DNA of 64,000 nucleotides, from the NCBI GenBank assembly GCA_032622095.1, contig CP136066.1, positions 91,905,319 to 91,969,318 of the forward strand, in the 5' to 3' direction. The position numbers and the translations under genes were made by a program. Shown piece after piece: positions 11,190-22,382 of this stretch; position 1 is the stretch's first letter; the number at the start of each line of letters is the position of its first letter. Source of the DNA: Siphonodentalium dalli. Its lineage: Eukaryota; Mollusca; Scaphopoda; Gadilida; Siphonodentaliidae. A model generated the notes under the pieces. It did no database searches. It worked only from the letters and a program-made list of their open reading frames with translations, and was not told the DNA's origin.

Positions 11190-11560
11190 CAAACTATTTA
11201 GACGTTAAAATGTGGCAGTGTATGTTCCGGGCAATATGGCGGCGATTTCCGGAGTATACCCCACTCACTACATACATGTTCAGCAAAAACCTATTGTTCT
11301 TGATTCCATGCCATATGCCTGTCATTTCCTGCATAATTTGACTGAAAAAAAGAGTCCAAAATGGAGGACAAAATGGCAACCGAAAGTAACAAAAAGAGCA
11401 TTTTACAGTAACTTTAACCGTAGGTGCCAGTTGCGCCACCATACATGATGTCCAATCCTAATACGATAACAGTAAGTCAAAACCCGAGTTTTCAAAAATG
11501 ATGACGAAAATGGCAATCGGAAGTCAACAGTTGAAGTGCTTTACACAATGAGTATCACAT
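11190..11560 (+). repeat. CCATTTTG-type inverted block, left copy in F
   Basis: Contains CCAAAATGGAGGACAAAATGG, and later ACGAAAATGGCAATCGGAAG, each about 20 bases. The complements occur at 13440-13480 (GGCCATTTTGTCCC) and 13757-13785 (CTTCCGGACACCATTTTGTC). The block belongs to the nested inverted layers of element F. Confidence 0.6.
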
Positions 11561-11579
11561 GCCATCTAAATTACCACGA

Positions 11580-12720
11580 GTATTGTCGTAGCCCTGCAAC
11601 GATTGTTCCAAACCACAGCGCATGGTAGTGCCCCAAACAATTCAACGAACGTTCCAAGCTACACAGGTTTTGTCCCAAACTACCAACAATGAGTGTCCCT
11701 AACCATCCAACGTGTGATCCCAATCATACAATGAGTGGGCCAATCCATCCAATGAATGCCCCAAACCACCAAATGAGTGTCCCAAACAATCCAGCGAATG
11801 TTCGAAAGGAAAAGAGTGTCCCATATGCACCAAAATCTTGGGCCAGGCCATCCGAAGAGAGTTCTATGTCATACAGCGGGTGTCCCAAACCACCAACTGT
11901 CGTCTCAATCCATTCCACGGCCCAATCAGTGAACCAGTCGACAAATGAGTGTCTCATTCCACCATTTGTGTGTCCCATATGCACATCTAGTGTCCAAAAC
12001 CACCCAATTGGTCTCAAACTTTCCAACGGGTGGCACAAACAATTAAATAGTGCCATGTACGATATGCACCTGATTCCCGACCAGCACAGATAGTCCTCCA
12101 AACCATGCATCTGGTACCCCAACACACACAATGGGTATCACAGGCCATCCAAGGAGTGTCTCATTCACCCGATCAGTGTCCCAACCCTGCAACTGTTGTT
12201 CCAAATCACAGTGCATGGTACTAGTAGTGCCCCAAACAATGCAACTGGTGTTCCTAACCAAATAGGTTCAAACCACCAAAAGTCGTCTCAATTTATAAAA
12301 TGGCACAATCATTGAATAAATCGACAAATTGATGTCACATTCAACTTGCATCTCAATACATTTAAACAAGTGTACAAAACCCTCCTCCGAGTATTCAACC
12401 CTTTCGTGACGGGTGATGTGCTGATACAGCATTAATGATCCTGTGCCATGCATTCTCCCATATACATGTATGCGGGTCTCCCATAGGGAGTCCTGCATAT
12501 GTTATGAGAATTCTGTGACTCGCATGGCCAAGGTAAGTAATGTTAGGCCAATGCATTTCCTTATATATGCGATGCACCCTATGGCACAGGATTTTCGCAA
12601 AATGTCAAGAAGCTACGGTCAAGGATTAAGACCATCAAATGAGTGTTCCAAAACACCCAATGGGTTTAAAATCCAAACCAAGAGACACTCGCTGGGTTGT
12701 TCGAGATATCCGATGTATGA
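11580..12720 (+). repeat. Minisatellite H, left arm (about 23-25 bp, degenerate)
   Basis: Many imperfect copies of a unit like TGTCCCAAACCACCCAATGA. Around 11690-11810 phase markers (ATGAGTG, GTGTGAT, ATGAATG) fall every 22-25 bp. Open frames of up to 135 codons exist here, but they only translate the repeat (recurring PNHP-type peptides) and are not taken as genes. The orientation flips at about 12720-12740. Confidence 0.75.
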
Positions 12721-12739
12721 TTTTGTATAACAGTTGTGA

Positions 12740-13330
12740 CAATAATTCGATGGTGTGGGACATTCTGCATGGGGTGGTTTTAGACACCAGGCGGATTGTT
12801 TTTAGACATTCTTGGTCCGGGTGGTTTGAGGCAATCGTCATGTTGCATGGGACGGCCATTGGATGGGTATGAACACTCATTGATTGATTTTATTGGACAC
12901 ACATGGGATGGTGTGGGGTTCTCAATTGATGATTTGAGATGCTAGTTGTGAGGTTTGGAACACCGCGTGCATGATTTGGGACATTCTCTGGATGATATAT
13001 GGTGTCAATCGTTGGACGGTTTGGATTACTCATCACGGCGTGTTTGGGCACCATTTGGATGGTTTGCGACACTAGTTGGGTCGATTGGGATGCGTATTGG
13101 GTGGTTCTGGACACTGGTTGGCAATTGGCAGTGCCCGTTCTATGGACTGTTTTGGTTTAGTATACTATATTAATTAAGATGGTGGTTTGAGACCCCAGAT
13201 GCGTGGACTTAAGCTCCTTAGTTGACACTCGTTAAGTGGTTTTGGAAACTCATTGGATATGTTTGGATACAAGTTTGGTGGCTTTTGACACTCATTTCCT
13301 GGCATATAGCACTATTGGCTATAAATTATA
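12740..13330 (-). repeat. Minisatellite H, right arm (inverted)
   Basis: The same short unit in reverse complement, for example TTTGGACACTCATTGGATGG-like copies near 13250 and GGTTTGGGACAC-like copies throughout. With 11580-12720 it makes a palindrome whose centre is also roughly the middle of element F. Confidence 0.7.
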
Positions 13331-13379
13331 TGAGAACATTTAGTTACAATATAAATTAATGAAAATAATATGTTTTTAT

Positions 13380-13930
13380 TTTTGATGCCATGGAAACAGT
13401 CTGGTGACCTTTAGCCGAACTTGCCAAATTTTACTGCTGCCGGTGGCCATTTTGTCCCTATTTTCGATATTGATGCCATCGTTTCTGCTAAAATGGGCGG
13501 TTCATGTCTGCCATCGTATTGGTATTCAGTATTCAGTACACGGGTGAGTTCAATTACCTTCTGGGCATTACAATAATAATTGATTTTTCTTCGAAATTGT
13601 ATTTAAAATCTATTTTAATTTGATGGACACTGAAGGGCCAAATCCTCGTGATATGGCTCATTACTATCAGATATCGATTTAGCATGGTACATTTTTTTTT
13701 TAACAAAAAATGGAAATTATCTGGTAAAATGTAGCGAAATTTGCACAATTTTACCACTTCCGGACACCATTTTGTCCGCTATTTTGGATTTTGTAATGAC
13801 AACAATAATAATATATTAATAATTTCACAAGGAACGAAATATCATACAATAAATCTATGCACGTAAATAGGACTTTTTTCAAAGAACTCCATAAAATTCC
13901 CCCCAAAGCGGATTTTGAAAATGTTGTTCC
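13380..13930 (-). repeat. CCATTTTG-type blocks, right copies in F
   Basis: Two related blocks about 340 bp apart each contain GCCAAATTTTAC- or CACAATTTTACC-type sequence, a CCGG step and CATTTTGTCC. The blocks are inverted relative to 11330-11560. Similar CTTCCGGTGGCCATTTTG and CCTCAAAGCGGATTTTATC sequences occur outside F at 59430-59650. Confidence 0.55.
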
Positions 13931-13939
13931 CCCGATTCT

Positions 13940-14720
13940 GCCCGAAAAAATGACAAAAATATTGCATATTATAGATTTTCCATTGCTTTATCTGTTATAT
14001 GAGAATATGAAATGCTAGATGTTACTTCACCATTGATTCTGACCAAGAATAATACAGATCTTAGCTAAAGGGATTCTCCAGAAAGTAGTTCTCAGAAAGT
14101 ATACACGACGAAAGTTTTTCTGTAAAATCAATTAGAAAACTGGTCACGGAGAGTTGCTCGCCCACTTTTGAAAACACACATGACGTTGGATATCAACTCA
14201 TGAATAACTCTTGAGTTGGCGCCGATAGTTGAATGACACTACTTCAATGCGAATGTTGTTCAGCCGGGTTCTGACAACAGCAATCAATTCTGCCCGTGTT
14301 TATACTTGACATAAATCTGTCATCGTCCTCGCTTCAAATGTCTATATAGTTCTGCAGCTTTCGAAGAAATTCCCAACGCGGTCATACTTGACATTGATTC
14401 GCGCGAACTTGTTTTTCCCCATTGTGCAGGATTGTGCCCATGATAGGGCCACATCATTTATCCTATGGGGTGAGTCCGGTGTTTAGGTATCCTGTTATAT
14501 AGCAACAACATACTTTCAAATAAATCGAATCATAAATTGGAATGTCCCACCTGAAAGTGTTCATAGAATACAGGCTTCGCATAATACATGATTGTACAGC
14601 TTAATAAATACCTAACAAAGTCACGTTTAATTAAAAGGAATATTGCATTGTTTTATCGCTTATATGAGAATATGAAATGCTAGGTGTTACTACACCATTG
14701 ACTCTGACCAAGTTTTTTTG
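13940..14720 (+). repeat. Direct repeat about 670 bp apart inside F
   Basis: ATATGAGAATATGAAATGCT followed by AG-TGTTACT-CACCATTGA-TCTGACCAAG occurs near 13996 and again near 14662. The intervening sequence shows nothing further that I recognise. Confidence 0.65.
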
Positions 14721-15059
14721 ACACCATTTGGTCTGTGAACAATGATGATAGTGGAGATAGTATTAAGAAAAAATATTATCTGTGCGTACGGCAGTGCAAA
14801 TAATTTTTTTTTTCGGGTTTTCATTGGGACTTAATACGAACCCACCATCTCCTTAACACATAGCCCCCAGCACAAAAAATTACCCAACTCGATAATACTT
14901 ACTCCTATATAATTAAGTATTATTGGGGTAGGGTCAATTGTTTCACGTGGCATGTGCTTCTTAAATGAAAACGCACGGAATTTCGTTTCTTAAACGAGGT
15001 TATTATGACTAGCGATAGCAGGATAACTATTGAGGAAATTAATTTTCTAGTTTTTTGGG

Positions 15060-15490
15060 GGCACTTTAAAAAAAACCATTCAGAAATGAAAACGCCAAGG
15101 AATTTTGTTTCAGAAATTGTGTATTATTAATCAGTGATGACTAGAGCACTATTAATATGAAAATCAACTTTGTACTCGAAAGTGCAAATAGAAGTCATTT
15201 TTGGGGTTTTTGGGGATACTTTCAAAACCCCCTTTCTGAAATGAAAACGCCAGAAAATTTTGTTTCAGAAATTGTGTATTGTTGATCAGTAATTGCTGGA
15301 GCACAATTAATAAAAAAAATCAGCGTTGTACTCAAAAGTGCAAATATAATTCATTTTTGGGGTTGTGTGGGGTCTCTGGCCCCTAAACGCCAGGAATGCG
15401 GAACTTAAGAAATCCGATTTCTTGGAACGTTCCTGGGGTGTAACACATCTGGGGCATCAAACCTTTCGTATGCGATTGTGCAAATAGACC
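15060..15490 (-). repeat. Array G and boundary block, right arm (inverted)
   Basis: Two units with TCTGAAATGAAAACGCCAG and ACTCAAAAGTGCAAATA, then GGAATGCGGAACTTAAGAAA and the block ending TTCGTATGCGATTGTGCAAA. Each is the reverse complement of sequence at 9885-10790. The right arm has fewer units than the left. Confidence 0.85.
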
Positions 15491-15976
15491 CATCAGGCTC
15501 CCTGATTATAACGATGTACCCATTTCCAAGTGTGTCAAATTCTGTGTTATCTTTATTAAATAATGTAGACAAGTTACTTCAATTCCATGGGGTTGGTGAT
15601 ACGTTGATTGAACTACATGTCTTTAAATGTCATACTGTCACTTCTTGTGTAAATGGTCGCCATGACACAGCTAGATAGAAATTCAATGCAACATATCCCA
15701 AACCCCCAATGAGACCGAGAGTGACTTGCCTATGTCATGATTTCCCTAAAAAAGATGCAAGTTCCAACTGCTGTTTAAGAAGATTAACATTTTTATATAG
15801 TATCTAGTGAATTTTGCAGTTTTTGTAATGAGACACCGAATTACACACTGGTAAACAATGTCAACCACTAGCTGATTCGATTCGAGATTCGATTCGATGT
15901 CGATATCAGGAAGGAGATTCGATATCGAGATTCGATTCGATGCAAAATCCCCGATTCGCAGACCCCTATTATGATT

Positions 15977-18010
15977 GTGCTATACCTTTGGATTCTGGGC
16001 ATAAGATATGGATATTGGGACTTAGCTGGACCATCCTGCATCCGGACTTGATTCATGTATAGTCATCTACATTGGTAGATATGCTGGGCAACTTGTTGTT
16101 TTCCCCACTGTTATTAAAGTTGTCATGTTTACAACCAAGTGGCATATGTTTTCACTGCACGGACTCAAATTTGGGGTTCGGGTTCGCCATTTTAAGTGTG
16201 CCTATATCTTTAGATTCTGGTATTTAATATGGATATTGGGACATATTGGGACCCTCCTGTATCTGGACATGAATCAGGAAAAGCTGACATATGTTTTCAC
16301 TGCACGGGCTCAAATTTGGGGTTCTCCATTGTAAGGGCCCAGCATAAAAAATGGGTATGCGCCTATATCGTTGAATTCTGGCATATAATATGGATGTTGG
16401 GACATATCTGGACCGACCTGCATCTGGGCATGACTCACGTATAGTTTACTTAGGTTTAAACTTGAGGGGCTCAAATTTGGGGTTTACCATTTTAAGGGCC
16501 CATCATGGAAAATTGTTATGTGCAAATATCTTTGACTTTTCTTTGATATAGCAGTTAGCACCTAAAAATACGAATACCCAAAAAAAATTGACCACGTTTC
16601 TTGCCATATATGTTTTTGGGGTGCAATATGGATATTGGGACATATCTGGACCATCCTGTATCTGGACATGAATCAGGAAAAACAGACATATGTTTTCACT
16701 ACACGGGCTCAAATTTGGGGTTCTCCATTGTAAAGGCCCATCATAAAAAATGGGTATGCCCCCATATCGTTGGATTCTGGCATATAATATGGATGTTGGG
16801 ACATATTTGGACCACCTGCATCTGGGCATGACTCACGTATAGTTTACTTAGGTTTAAACTTGAGGGGCTCAAAATTGGGGTTTACCATTTTAAGGGCCCA
16901 TCATGGAAAATTGTTATGTGCATATATCTTTGGATTCTGGGATGTAATGTGTATATTGGGACATATATGGACCATCATGTATATCTACATGACTCAGGTA
17001 TAGTAGACATACATTTTCACTGCACGGGCTCAAATTTGGGGTTCACCATTTTAAGGGCCCATCATAAAAAATTGGTATGTGCCTATATCTTAGATTCTGG
17101 CATGCAATATGGATATTGGGACATATCTGGACCCTCCTTTATCTGGACATGAATCAGGAAAAACGAACATATGTTTTCACTGCACGGGCTCAAATTTGGG
17201 GTTCTCCATTGTAAAGGCCCATCATAAAAAATGGGTACGCCCCCATATCGTTGGATTCTGGCATATAATATGGATGTTGGAAATATCTGGACCGACCTGC
17301 ATCTGGACATGACTCGCGTATAGTTTAGTGACATGTTTACACTTCACAGGTTCAAATTTGGGGTTCACCATTTTAAGGGCCGATCATAAAGAATGAGTGT
17401 GTGCCTATATCTTTAGATTCTGGTATATAATATGGATGCTGGGACAAACCTGGACCATCCTGAATCTGGGAATGACTCACGTACAGTTTTCTTGGGTTTA
17501 AACTGCACTCGCTCAAATTTGGGGTTCACCATTTTAATGGCCCATCGTGGAAAATTGTTATGTACCTGTATCTTTCGATTCTGAGATATAATATTTATTT
17601 TGGGACAAATCTGGACCATCATGCATCTGGACATGACTCATTTATAGCTGACATAGGTTATCACCGCACGGGCTCAAATTCAGGGTTCTCCAATTTTAGG
17701 GCCCATCACAGAAAATTGTTATGTGCCTATATCGGATTATATATATAGTATGGATGTTGGGACATTGCTGGACCATCATGCATCTGGACATGACTAATGT
17801 ATAGTTTGCCTAGGTTTAAACTGCACGGGCTCAAATTTTGGGTTCATCATTTTAAGGGAGCATCCTAGAAAATGGGTATGTGCCTATATCTTTGTATTCT
17901 GGCATATAATATGCATATTGGGACTTTTGTGGACCATCCTGCATTATTAAGTTCTGGACTTGACTTAGGTGACATAGGTTTTCACTGCACAGGCTCAAAT
18001 TCGAGATTCA
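15977..18010 (+). repeat. Satellite C, right arm segment 3
   Basis: About twelve units with CTCAAATTTGGGGTTCACCA, TTAAGGGCCCATCATAAAAA and GGATATTGGGACATATCTGG. The CACTGCACGGGCTC marker at 17018 and 17179 gives a 161-bp step here. One unit is interrupted by an inverted copy of repeat M (16519-16612). Recurrent open frames of 60-80 codons come from the satellite period and are not genes. Confidence 0.9.
16519..16612 (-). repeat. Dispersed repeat M, copy 2 (inverted, inside satellite C)
   Basis: The complement of copy 1: CTTTGATATAGCAGTTAGCA, then TTGACCACGTTTCTTGCCAT. It replaces a few bases of a satellite C unit between ATATCTTTG and TTGGGGTGCAATATGG, so M can insert independently of the large structure. 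Confidence 0.75.
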
Positions 18011-18169
18011 AGGATGTGTGAACTATTTCATTTTCCTAGTTGGAGTAATTCCCTGATAGGCATTTGTAACTATGTAACAAAAAACACGTATGGGTGAAAT
18101 ATTTTCATTTTTCTAGTTTGAGTAATCTCTGATTTCCAAATGTAACTATGTAACAGTTTGAAACTTTTT
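18011..18169 (+). repeat. Two diverged copies of an ~80-bp unit at the C/A junction
   Basis: ATTTTCATTTTTCTAGTTTG-GAGTAAT and TGTAACTATGTAACA each occur twice (about 18028-18080 and 18098-18153). Satellite B, present on the left side of the palindrome between A and C, is not seen here. Confidence 0.5.
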
Positions 18170-18925
18170 TTTTATAAATATTTTCGTTGCTTAGCAGTTT
18201 AGCAGCATAGCATCGCTAGAATTCGATTTGAAACTTTCTGTTTTAATATTTTCATTCGCTAGCAGTTTAGCAGCATAGTACCGCTAGAATTGAGTTTGAA
18301 ACTCTCTTTTTTAATATTTTTATTTCTCAGCAGTTTAGCAGCATAACACCGCTAGAATTGAGTTTGAAACTCTCTTTTTTAATATTTTCATTCCTTAGCA
18401 GTTTAGCAGCATAGCACTATTAGAATTGAGTTTGAAACTCCCTTTTTTAATATTTTCATTCCTTAGCAGTTTAGCAGCATAGCACTGCTAGAATTGAGTT
18501 TGAAATTCTCGTTTTTGATATTTTAATTCCTTAGCAGTTTAGCAGCAATGCACTGCTAGTATTGAGTTTGAAACCCTCTTTTTTAATATTTTTATTCCTT
18601 AGCAGTTTAGCAGCAGAGCACTGTTAGAATTCAGTTTGAAACTCTCTTTTCTAATAATTCCATTCCTTAGCAGTTTAGCAGCAGAACACTGCTAGAATTC
18701 AGTTTGAAACTCTTGTTTTTAATATTTTCATTCCTTAGCAGTTAAGCAGCAGAGCACTGCTAGAATTCAGTTTGAAACACTCTTTTTTAATATTTTCATT
18801 CCTTAGCAGTTTAGCAGCATAGCACCGCTAGAATTGAGTTTGAAACTCTCTTTTTTAATATTTTCATTCCTTAGCGGTTTAGCGGCATAGCATTGCTAGA
18901 ATCGAGTTTAAAACTCTCTTTTCTC
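18170..18925 (-). repeat. Satellite A, inverted array, about 11 copies
   Basis: Units with TTAGCAGTTTAGCAGCATAG and GCTAGAATTGAGTTTGAAAC at 68-bp steps (18191, 18259, 18327). They are the reverse complement of 725-3890. It closes the palindromic order A-B-C-E-C-A and is much shorter than the left array. Confidence 0.95.
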
Positions 18926-18936
18926 CAGACCTCGCG

Positions 18937-19077
18937 TTCGGAAACCAAAAACATATATGGCAAGAAACGTGGTCAAATTTTTTTGGGTATTCGTATTTTT
19001 AGGTTCAAATTGCTATATCAAAGTAAAGTCAAAGATATTTATTGCCGGAAAAGCGGTTTCTTTTTTTGGTTTCCGAA
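18937..19077 (+). mobile_element. Repeat M, copy 3, with 15-bp terminal inverted repeats
   Basis: TTCGGAAACCAAAAA at the left is the exact complement of TTTTTGGTTTCCGAA at the right. The 141-bp segment between holds the M core shared with 526-643. Its size and inverted ends fit a MITE. No clear target duplication is visible (CTCGCG on the left, GTGGGTAG on the right). Confidence 0.6.
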
Positions 19078-19925
19078 GTGGGTAGACTTCAATATAATAG
19101 CACAAAATAATCGGAGTTGTGGTTTTGTATTCTGCCATACCGAAATTTCTAAAACTGATTTTGTTTCTTCTGAATTTTGGGGTGGGGGTGACACAATCTA
19201 CCACCACATAGCATCTATGGCAAATAATGACATCCTTATCCTACAATCATATGCAGTATATATTTCGACAAGTTTCTATATTATATACGGGATCTCCATT
19301 CAATGCAATACTGCATAATTACCTATTATGAGAGGCGAAACAACTGAAAATGAATGATTTTTTGTCTATTTTCCACGTAAATTTAAGAAAATTTTACATC
19401 TATCACCGCAATCATGGCATTGCATTACTTTGTATTTATAAGTGTGTAACCTGCTATATCGTAGTACAAACATATCCCGAATACCTGTTTTTGTGTGTTC
19501 ATTTGTGCCGAATTTCCCTAAAACAGTGACTTTTTGCTGAATTTTGGAGTGAGGGTTGAAATAATCTTACATAACACATCACGTGTTAAATATGATGACA
19601 TATTCAGCATACTGTCGTATGCGGTATATATATACGCACTTTTCTAGACTATATACGATATCCCCGGTCAGAACAATATTGATCTATCGCCCATTAAGTG
19701 AGGCAAAAAAAATGAAAAATTGCGCTGTTTTGTCTATTTTTACAATAAATCTAACAAAAATCTTCGTTATATCAGAGAAATCGTACCACTATCATAGTAC
19801 ATATCTAGAGATATGTAGACTACAATATTTTAGCGCAAATTGTTCGCGTTTCTATACTTTTATTTCTCATTTTGCCGAATTTTACAAAACAGGGATTTTT
19901 GCTGAATTTTGGCACTTAATCAGCT
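19078..19925 (+). repeat. Diverged ~365-bp tandem repeat, about 2.5 units
   Basis: The phrase TTTTTGCTGAATTTTGG or TTTCTTCTGAATTTTGG recurs near 19165, 19530 and 19895. Shared blocks lie between them (ATGACATA or ATGACATCC, GCAGTATATAT or GCGGTATATAT, TTTTTGTCTATTTT). The copies are old. Confidence 0.55.
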
Positions 19926-20340
19926 AAAAATCATCTTTTGCATCATTTGTATATTTCACACCGGGTCCTATCCGATGCGGAATGTCATAACCTTCAAAAT
20001 AATGTATCACAAGCCCGTGTGTGGTGCCGATGGACTTAAACTCCTACTTCTAGTGAGCTTTTTGAGTTTGTCCGCTCTACTATGGTATGGTACGATGGCA
20101 CATATATTTAGTGACTTGTAACATAGATAGTGGAACAGGATTGGAAACAGGAGTGAAAAAAAAATACATTTGGGATGGTATTCCTAAAAACAAAATTAGT
20201 TAAAAAGCAGGATAAAAAAAGTGTCAAATATGGGACAAGGGGGTGGTTTGCAAGTATGGGATTGATGGGTACATTGAGGTCCGAAACAAAATTGTTTGGT
20301 CCTCGTGCCTGCATTTTTTCCCCCAAGAACCCCCTGTTTC
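19926..20340. other. Unannotated AT-rich stretch
   Basis: No coding motif, splice pair or clear repeat partner was found in this stretch. Confidence 0.4.
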
Positions 20341-20345
20341 TATAC

Positions 20346-20700
20346 TAGATACTCAGTGACGAGTAGTTCCCTTAGGTAATGTTCAGATAATAAGACTATC
20401 TGTCGTTTGTTGAACCAATGTATAAAAATCCTTCTGCACTTAAATTGTAGTTTAGATAGGACACCAAATGTGGCAAATATAATACGTAAGTGTTCTGTAC
20501 AGACATGACTGTGTTCTGATCTGAACTCATCTGAGTTCATGGCGACCGTATTTTTCAGTTAGTGTGAATGGCAGTGTTCCTGATCATTTTAAGTAATCCG
20601 TTATTACTATAAATACTCATTGAGGAGTCAGTTCCCTTAGTAAATGTTCAGATACTAAGTTAAACATGGGCCATGGACAGTTTGTTGGACGCATTAACTG
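20346..20700 (+). repeat. Direct repeat of an ~85-bp block, about 265 bp apart
   Basis: GATACTCAGTGACGAGTAGT, TTCCCTTAG and AATGTTCAGATAATAAG at 20346 match AATACTCATTGAGGAGTCAG, TTCCCTTAG and AATGTTCAGATACTAAG at about 20610. Both are followed by related sequence around TTTGTTGNAC. Confidence 0.6.
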
Positions 20701-21929
20701 AACATTTCCCACCAATTGATATGCATCCTTCTGAACTTTTATTGTCTGCCGTCTGAGTATATTAAACCTTCATGAACATCCCCCAAATGAATAATAGACC
20801 ATTACAATGTATACTTTTAAAACTGAAAGTGGGCATCCATTTAGCAAAGATATTTACACTTTTAATTATCATTTGAACATTTTTATGGGGAGGGGGAAGT
20901 TTTTGATATTACAAGTGCACGAAGCACAGTAATCACTGTCAGTTATAAAGTAATCACAAGTCAGTAATAAATGAAATAAATAACAAAGTATCTAGCAAAT
21001 GTTCAGTTCATTTACTATTGTTGTATTTTGGGTTATTGCAGAGAAATTCCGAAGATCTGTAGAAGTTAGACACATGTATACATGTAGCACGACATTTATA
21101 CAGCGCTGTATACCTATATCATCCAATATATATATATAAAGACATTTTAAGGTGAGACCTTTCCATTATTTACCTCCAACCCTCATGGCGAAGAAGTTAG
21201 ATATATACACATGTTTCTCGGACTCATACAATTACTTGACTGCCGTGTATACACATGCATACCGAAAATATATATGCATATAACGATTTCCCTGAGAAAG
21301 GAATCCCTGCGACATAAATACAAGCATTGTTTAATATAGATCTAACGCACGGTTTCTTTGACAATGACGTGAATTGAATATGAAGTATAAGACTTGAAGA
21401 TAATTGGTTATCGGCTCATTAAAGTGTACCGAGAATATAGACAAATTAAACTATGATTTGGAATAATTTACCGATTTACGCGAATCCCCAGGCAAAACAT
21501 TCCTGACATTTTCAATAGAAAATTTCTCTGATTTTACCGGGGGGGGGGGGGAGGAACATATTTCAGGATATAAGGTCCGGGTGAATGGGTGGGATTTTAG
21601 CGCCGGTAGCATATTTTTCCATTGCCATGTAACTGTTTTTTCAAATCCATGTTTAAAGATAAATCATTATGATAACTAAATGGTTTTAAATGTACAGGCT
21701 TATAAACTGGACCAATATAGAGCTTCAATAAAGAGAAGGGGTCTCCTAATTTAAATATTTACCCAATAATTGTTCTTTTATAACACGATATCATGAGGTG
21801 GGTCTCGCTTCTTATGAGGAAAAGGTTGAACTGAAAAAATAAAAGATTTTCCATCAGTTCTCATTGTTGTTTTTGATATTCATTTATCGCTGCGATGCCA
21901 ACGTCAGCTCATTTAATGCTGCTGGTGCT
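20701..21929. other. Unannotated AT-rich stretch
   Basis: Long AT-rich stretch with short microsatellites (TATATA at 21125) and a G-run at 21540-21553. No gene is supported. Confidence 0.4.
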
Positions 21930-21933
21930 TTAA

Positions 21934-22378
21934 AGGTACTCAATCCGATTTGATGATCCCCATAACATCAGATTCCAACAACAACAATTTTTGAGATGCC
22001 GCTTCAGTTATCAGAATCGATTAATTTGCCCAAAAATAATGCTAACCACAGTCAAGTTGAGTCAACTATAGTATACAATTGCTCAAAATCTGTTATTTAT
22101 CGACATATTGTTGAAATTTGTTTTGCAGGTTTGTCAAATATCTGACACAAAAAAGCCACTTAAATTATCTTCATCCGCAATTTGGTCCGCGACTAACTTC
22201 TCGTCGACTTTTACTGGGCCACTAAAAGTATCGGTGGTGAAAAATAATGGATTAAAAAAATTGATATCTGTTGTCTCTGAGCTTTGATGGGTGGGTTCCT
22301 CGACTCGAATCAAATATGTTTTACCCTCCGAAGCCAAGGAAATAGTAATTTGCGAGCGTTAATTCGGATTATGCATCT
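21934..22378 (+). mobile_element. TTAA-flanked MITE, copy 1 (445 bp)
   Basis: The element is bounded by TTAA at 21930-21933 and 22379-22382. The ends AGGTACTCAATCCGATTT and, complemented, AGATGCATAATCCGAATT are inverted repeats. The left 90 bp (AACAACAATTTTTGAGATGC, CGCTTCAGTTAT) match the complement of 32880-32945, and the right end matches 32633-32660, so the two loci are copies of one family in opposite orientation. TTAA duplication is typical of piggyBac and Kolobok elements. Confidence 0.75.
22134..22337 (-). CDS. Hypothetical 67-codon reading frame inside the TTAA MITE
   Basis: A small acidic frame starting MASEGKTYLIRVEEPT and ending GFFVSDI. It lies wholly inside the MITE at 21934-22378 and does not resemble any family I know. 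Codon content looks less AT-driven than the flanks, so a captured exon fragment is possible, but a chance frame is more likely. The sister MITE at 32633-32945 lacks this internal part. Confidence 0.15.
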   Translation of the reverse strand: MASEGKTYLIRVEEPTHQSSETTDINFFNPLFFTTDTFSGPVKVDEKLVADQIADEDNLSGFFVSDI

Positions 22379-22382
22379 TTAA

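Larger units (their letters stand above)
9528..15968. mobile_element. Element F: 6441-bp hAT-ended element built of nested inverted arrays
   Basis: The left end TAGGGACCTGCGAATATTCG and the complement of the right end TAGGGGTCTGCGAATCGGGG are inverted repeats. They lead into ATTCGATTCGATGTCGATATC-type sequence on both sides. An exact 8-bp duplication TTATGATT lies at 9520-9527 and 15969-15976; 8 bp and TAGGG termini are hAT features. Inside lie inverted pairs: a boundary block (about 9885-10010 with 15367-15490), array G (10010-10790 with 15060-15367), CCATTTTG blocks (11330-11560 with 13380-13800) and minisatellite H (11580-12720 with 12740-13330). No hAT transposase or BED zinc finger is readable, so F is non-autonomous. 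Confidence 0.85.

Noticed and set aside
11689-12131. Overlapping frames of 134-135 codons on both strands
   Set aside because: They translate the ~24-bp minisatellite H into repeating peptides and have no domain. They are open only because of the repeat composition.
16125-17748. Series of similar 60-108 codon frames on both strands
   Set aside because: They recur once per satellite C unit and follow its period. No conserved start, motif or splice context.
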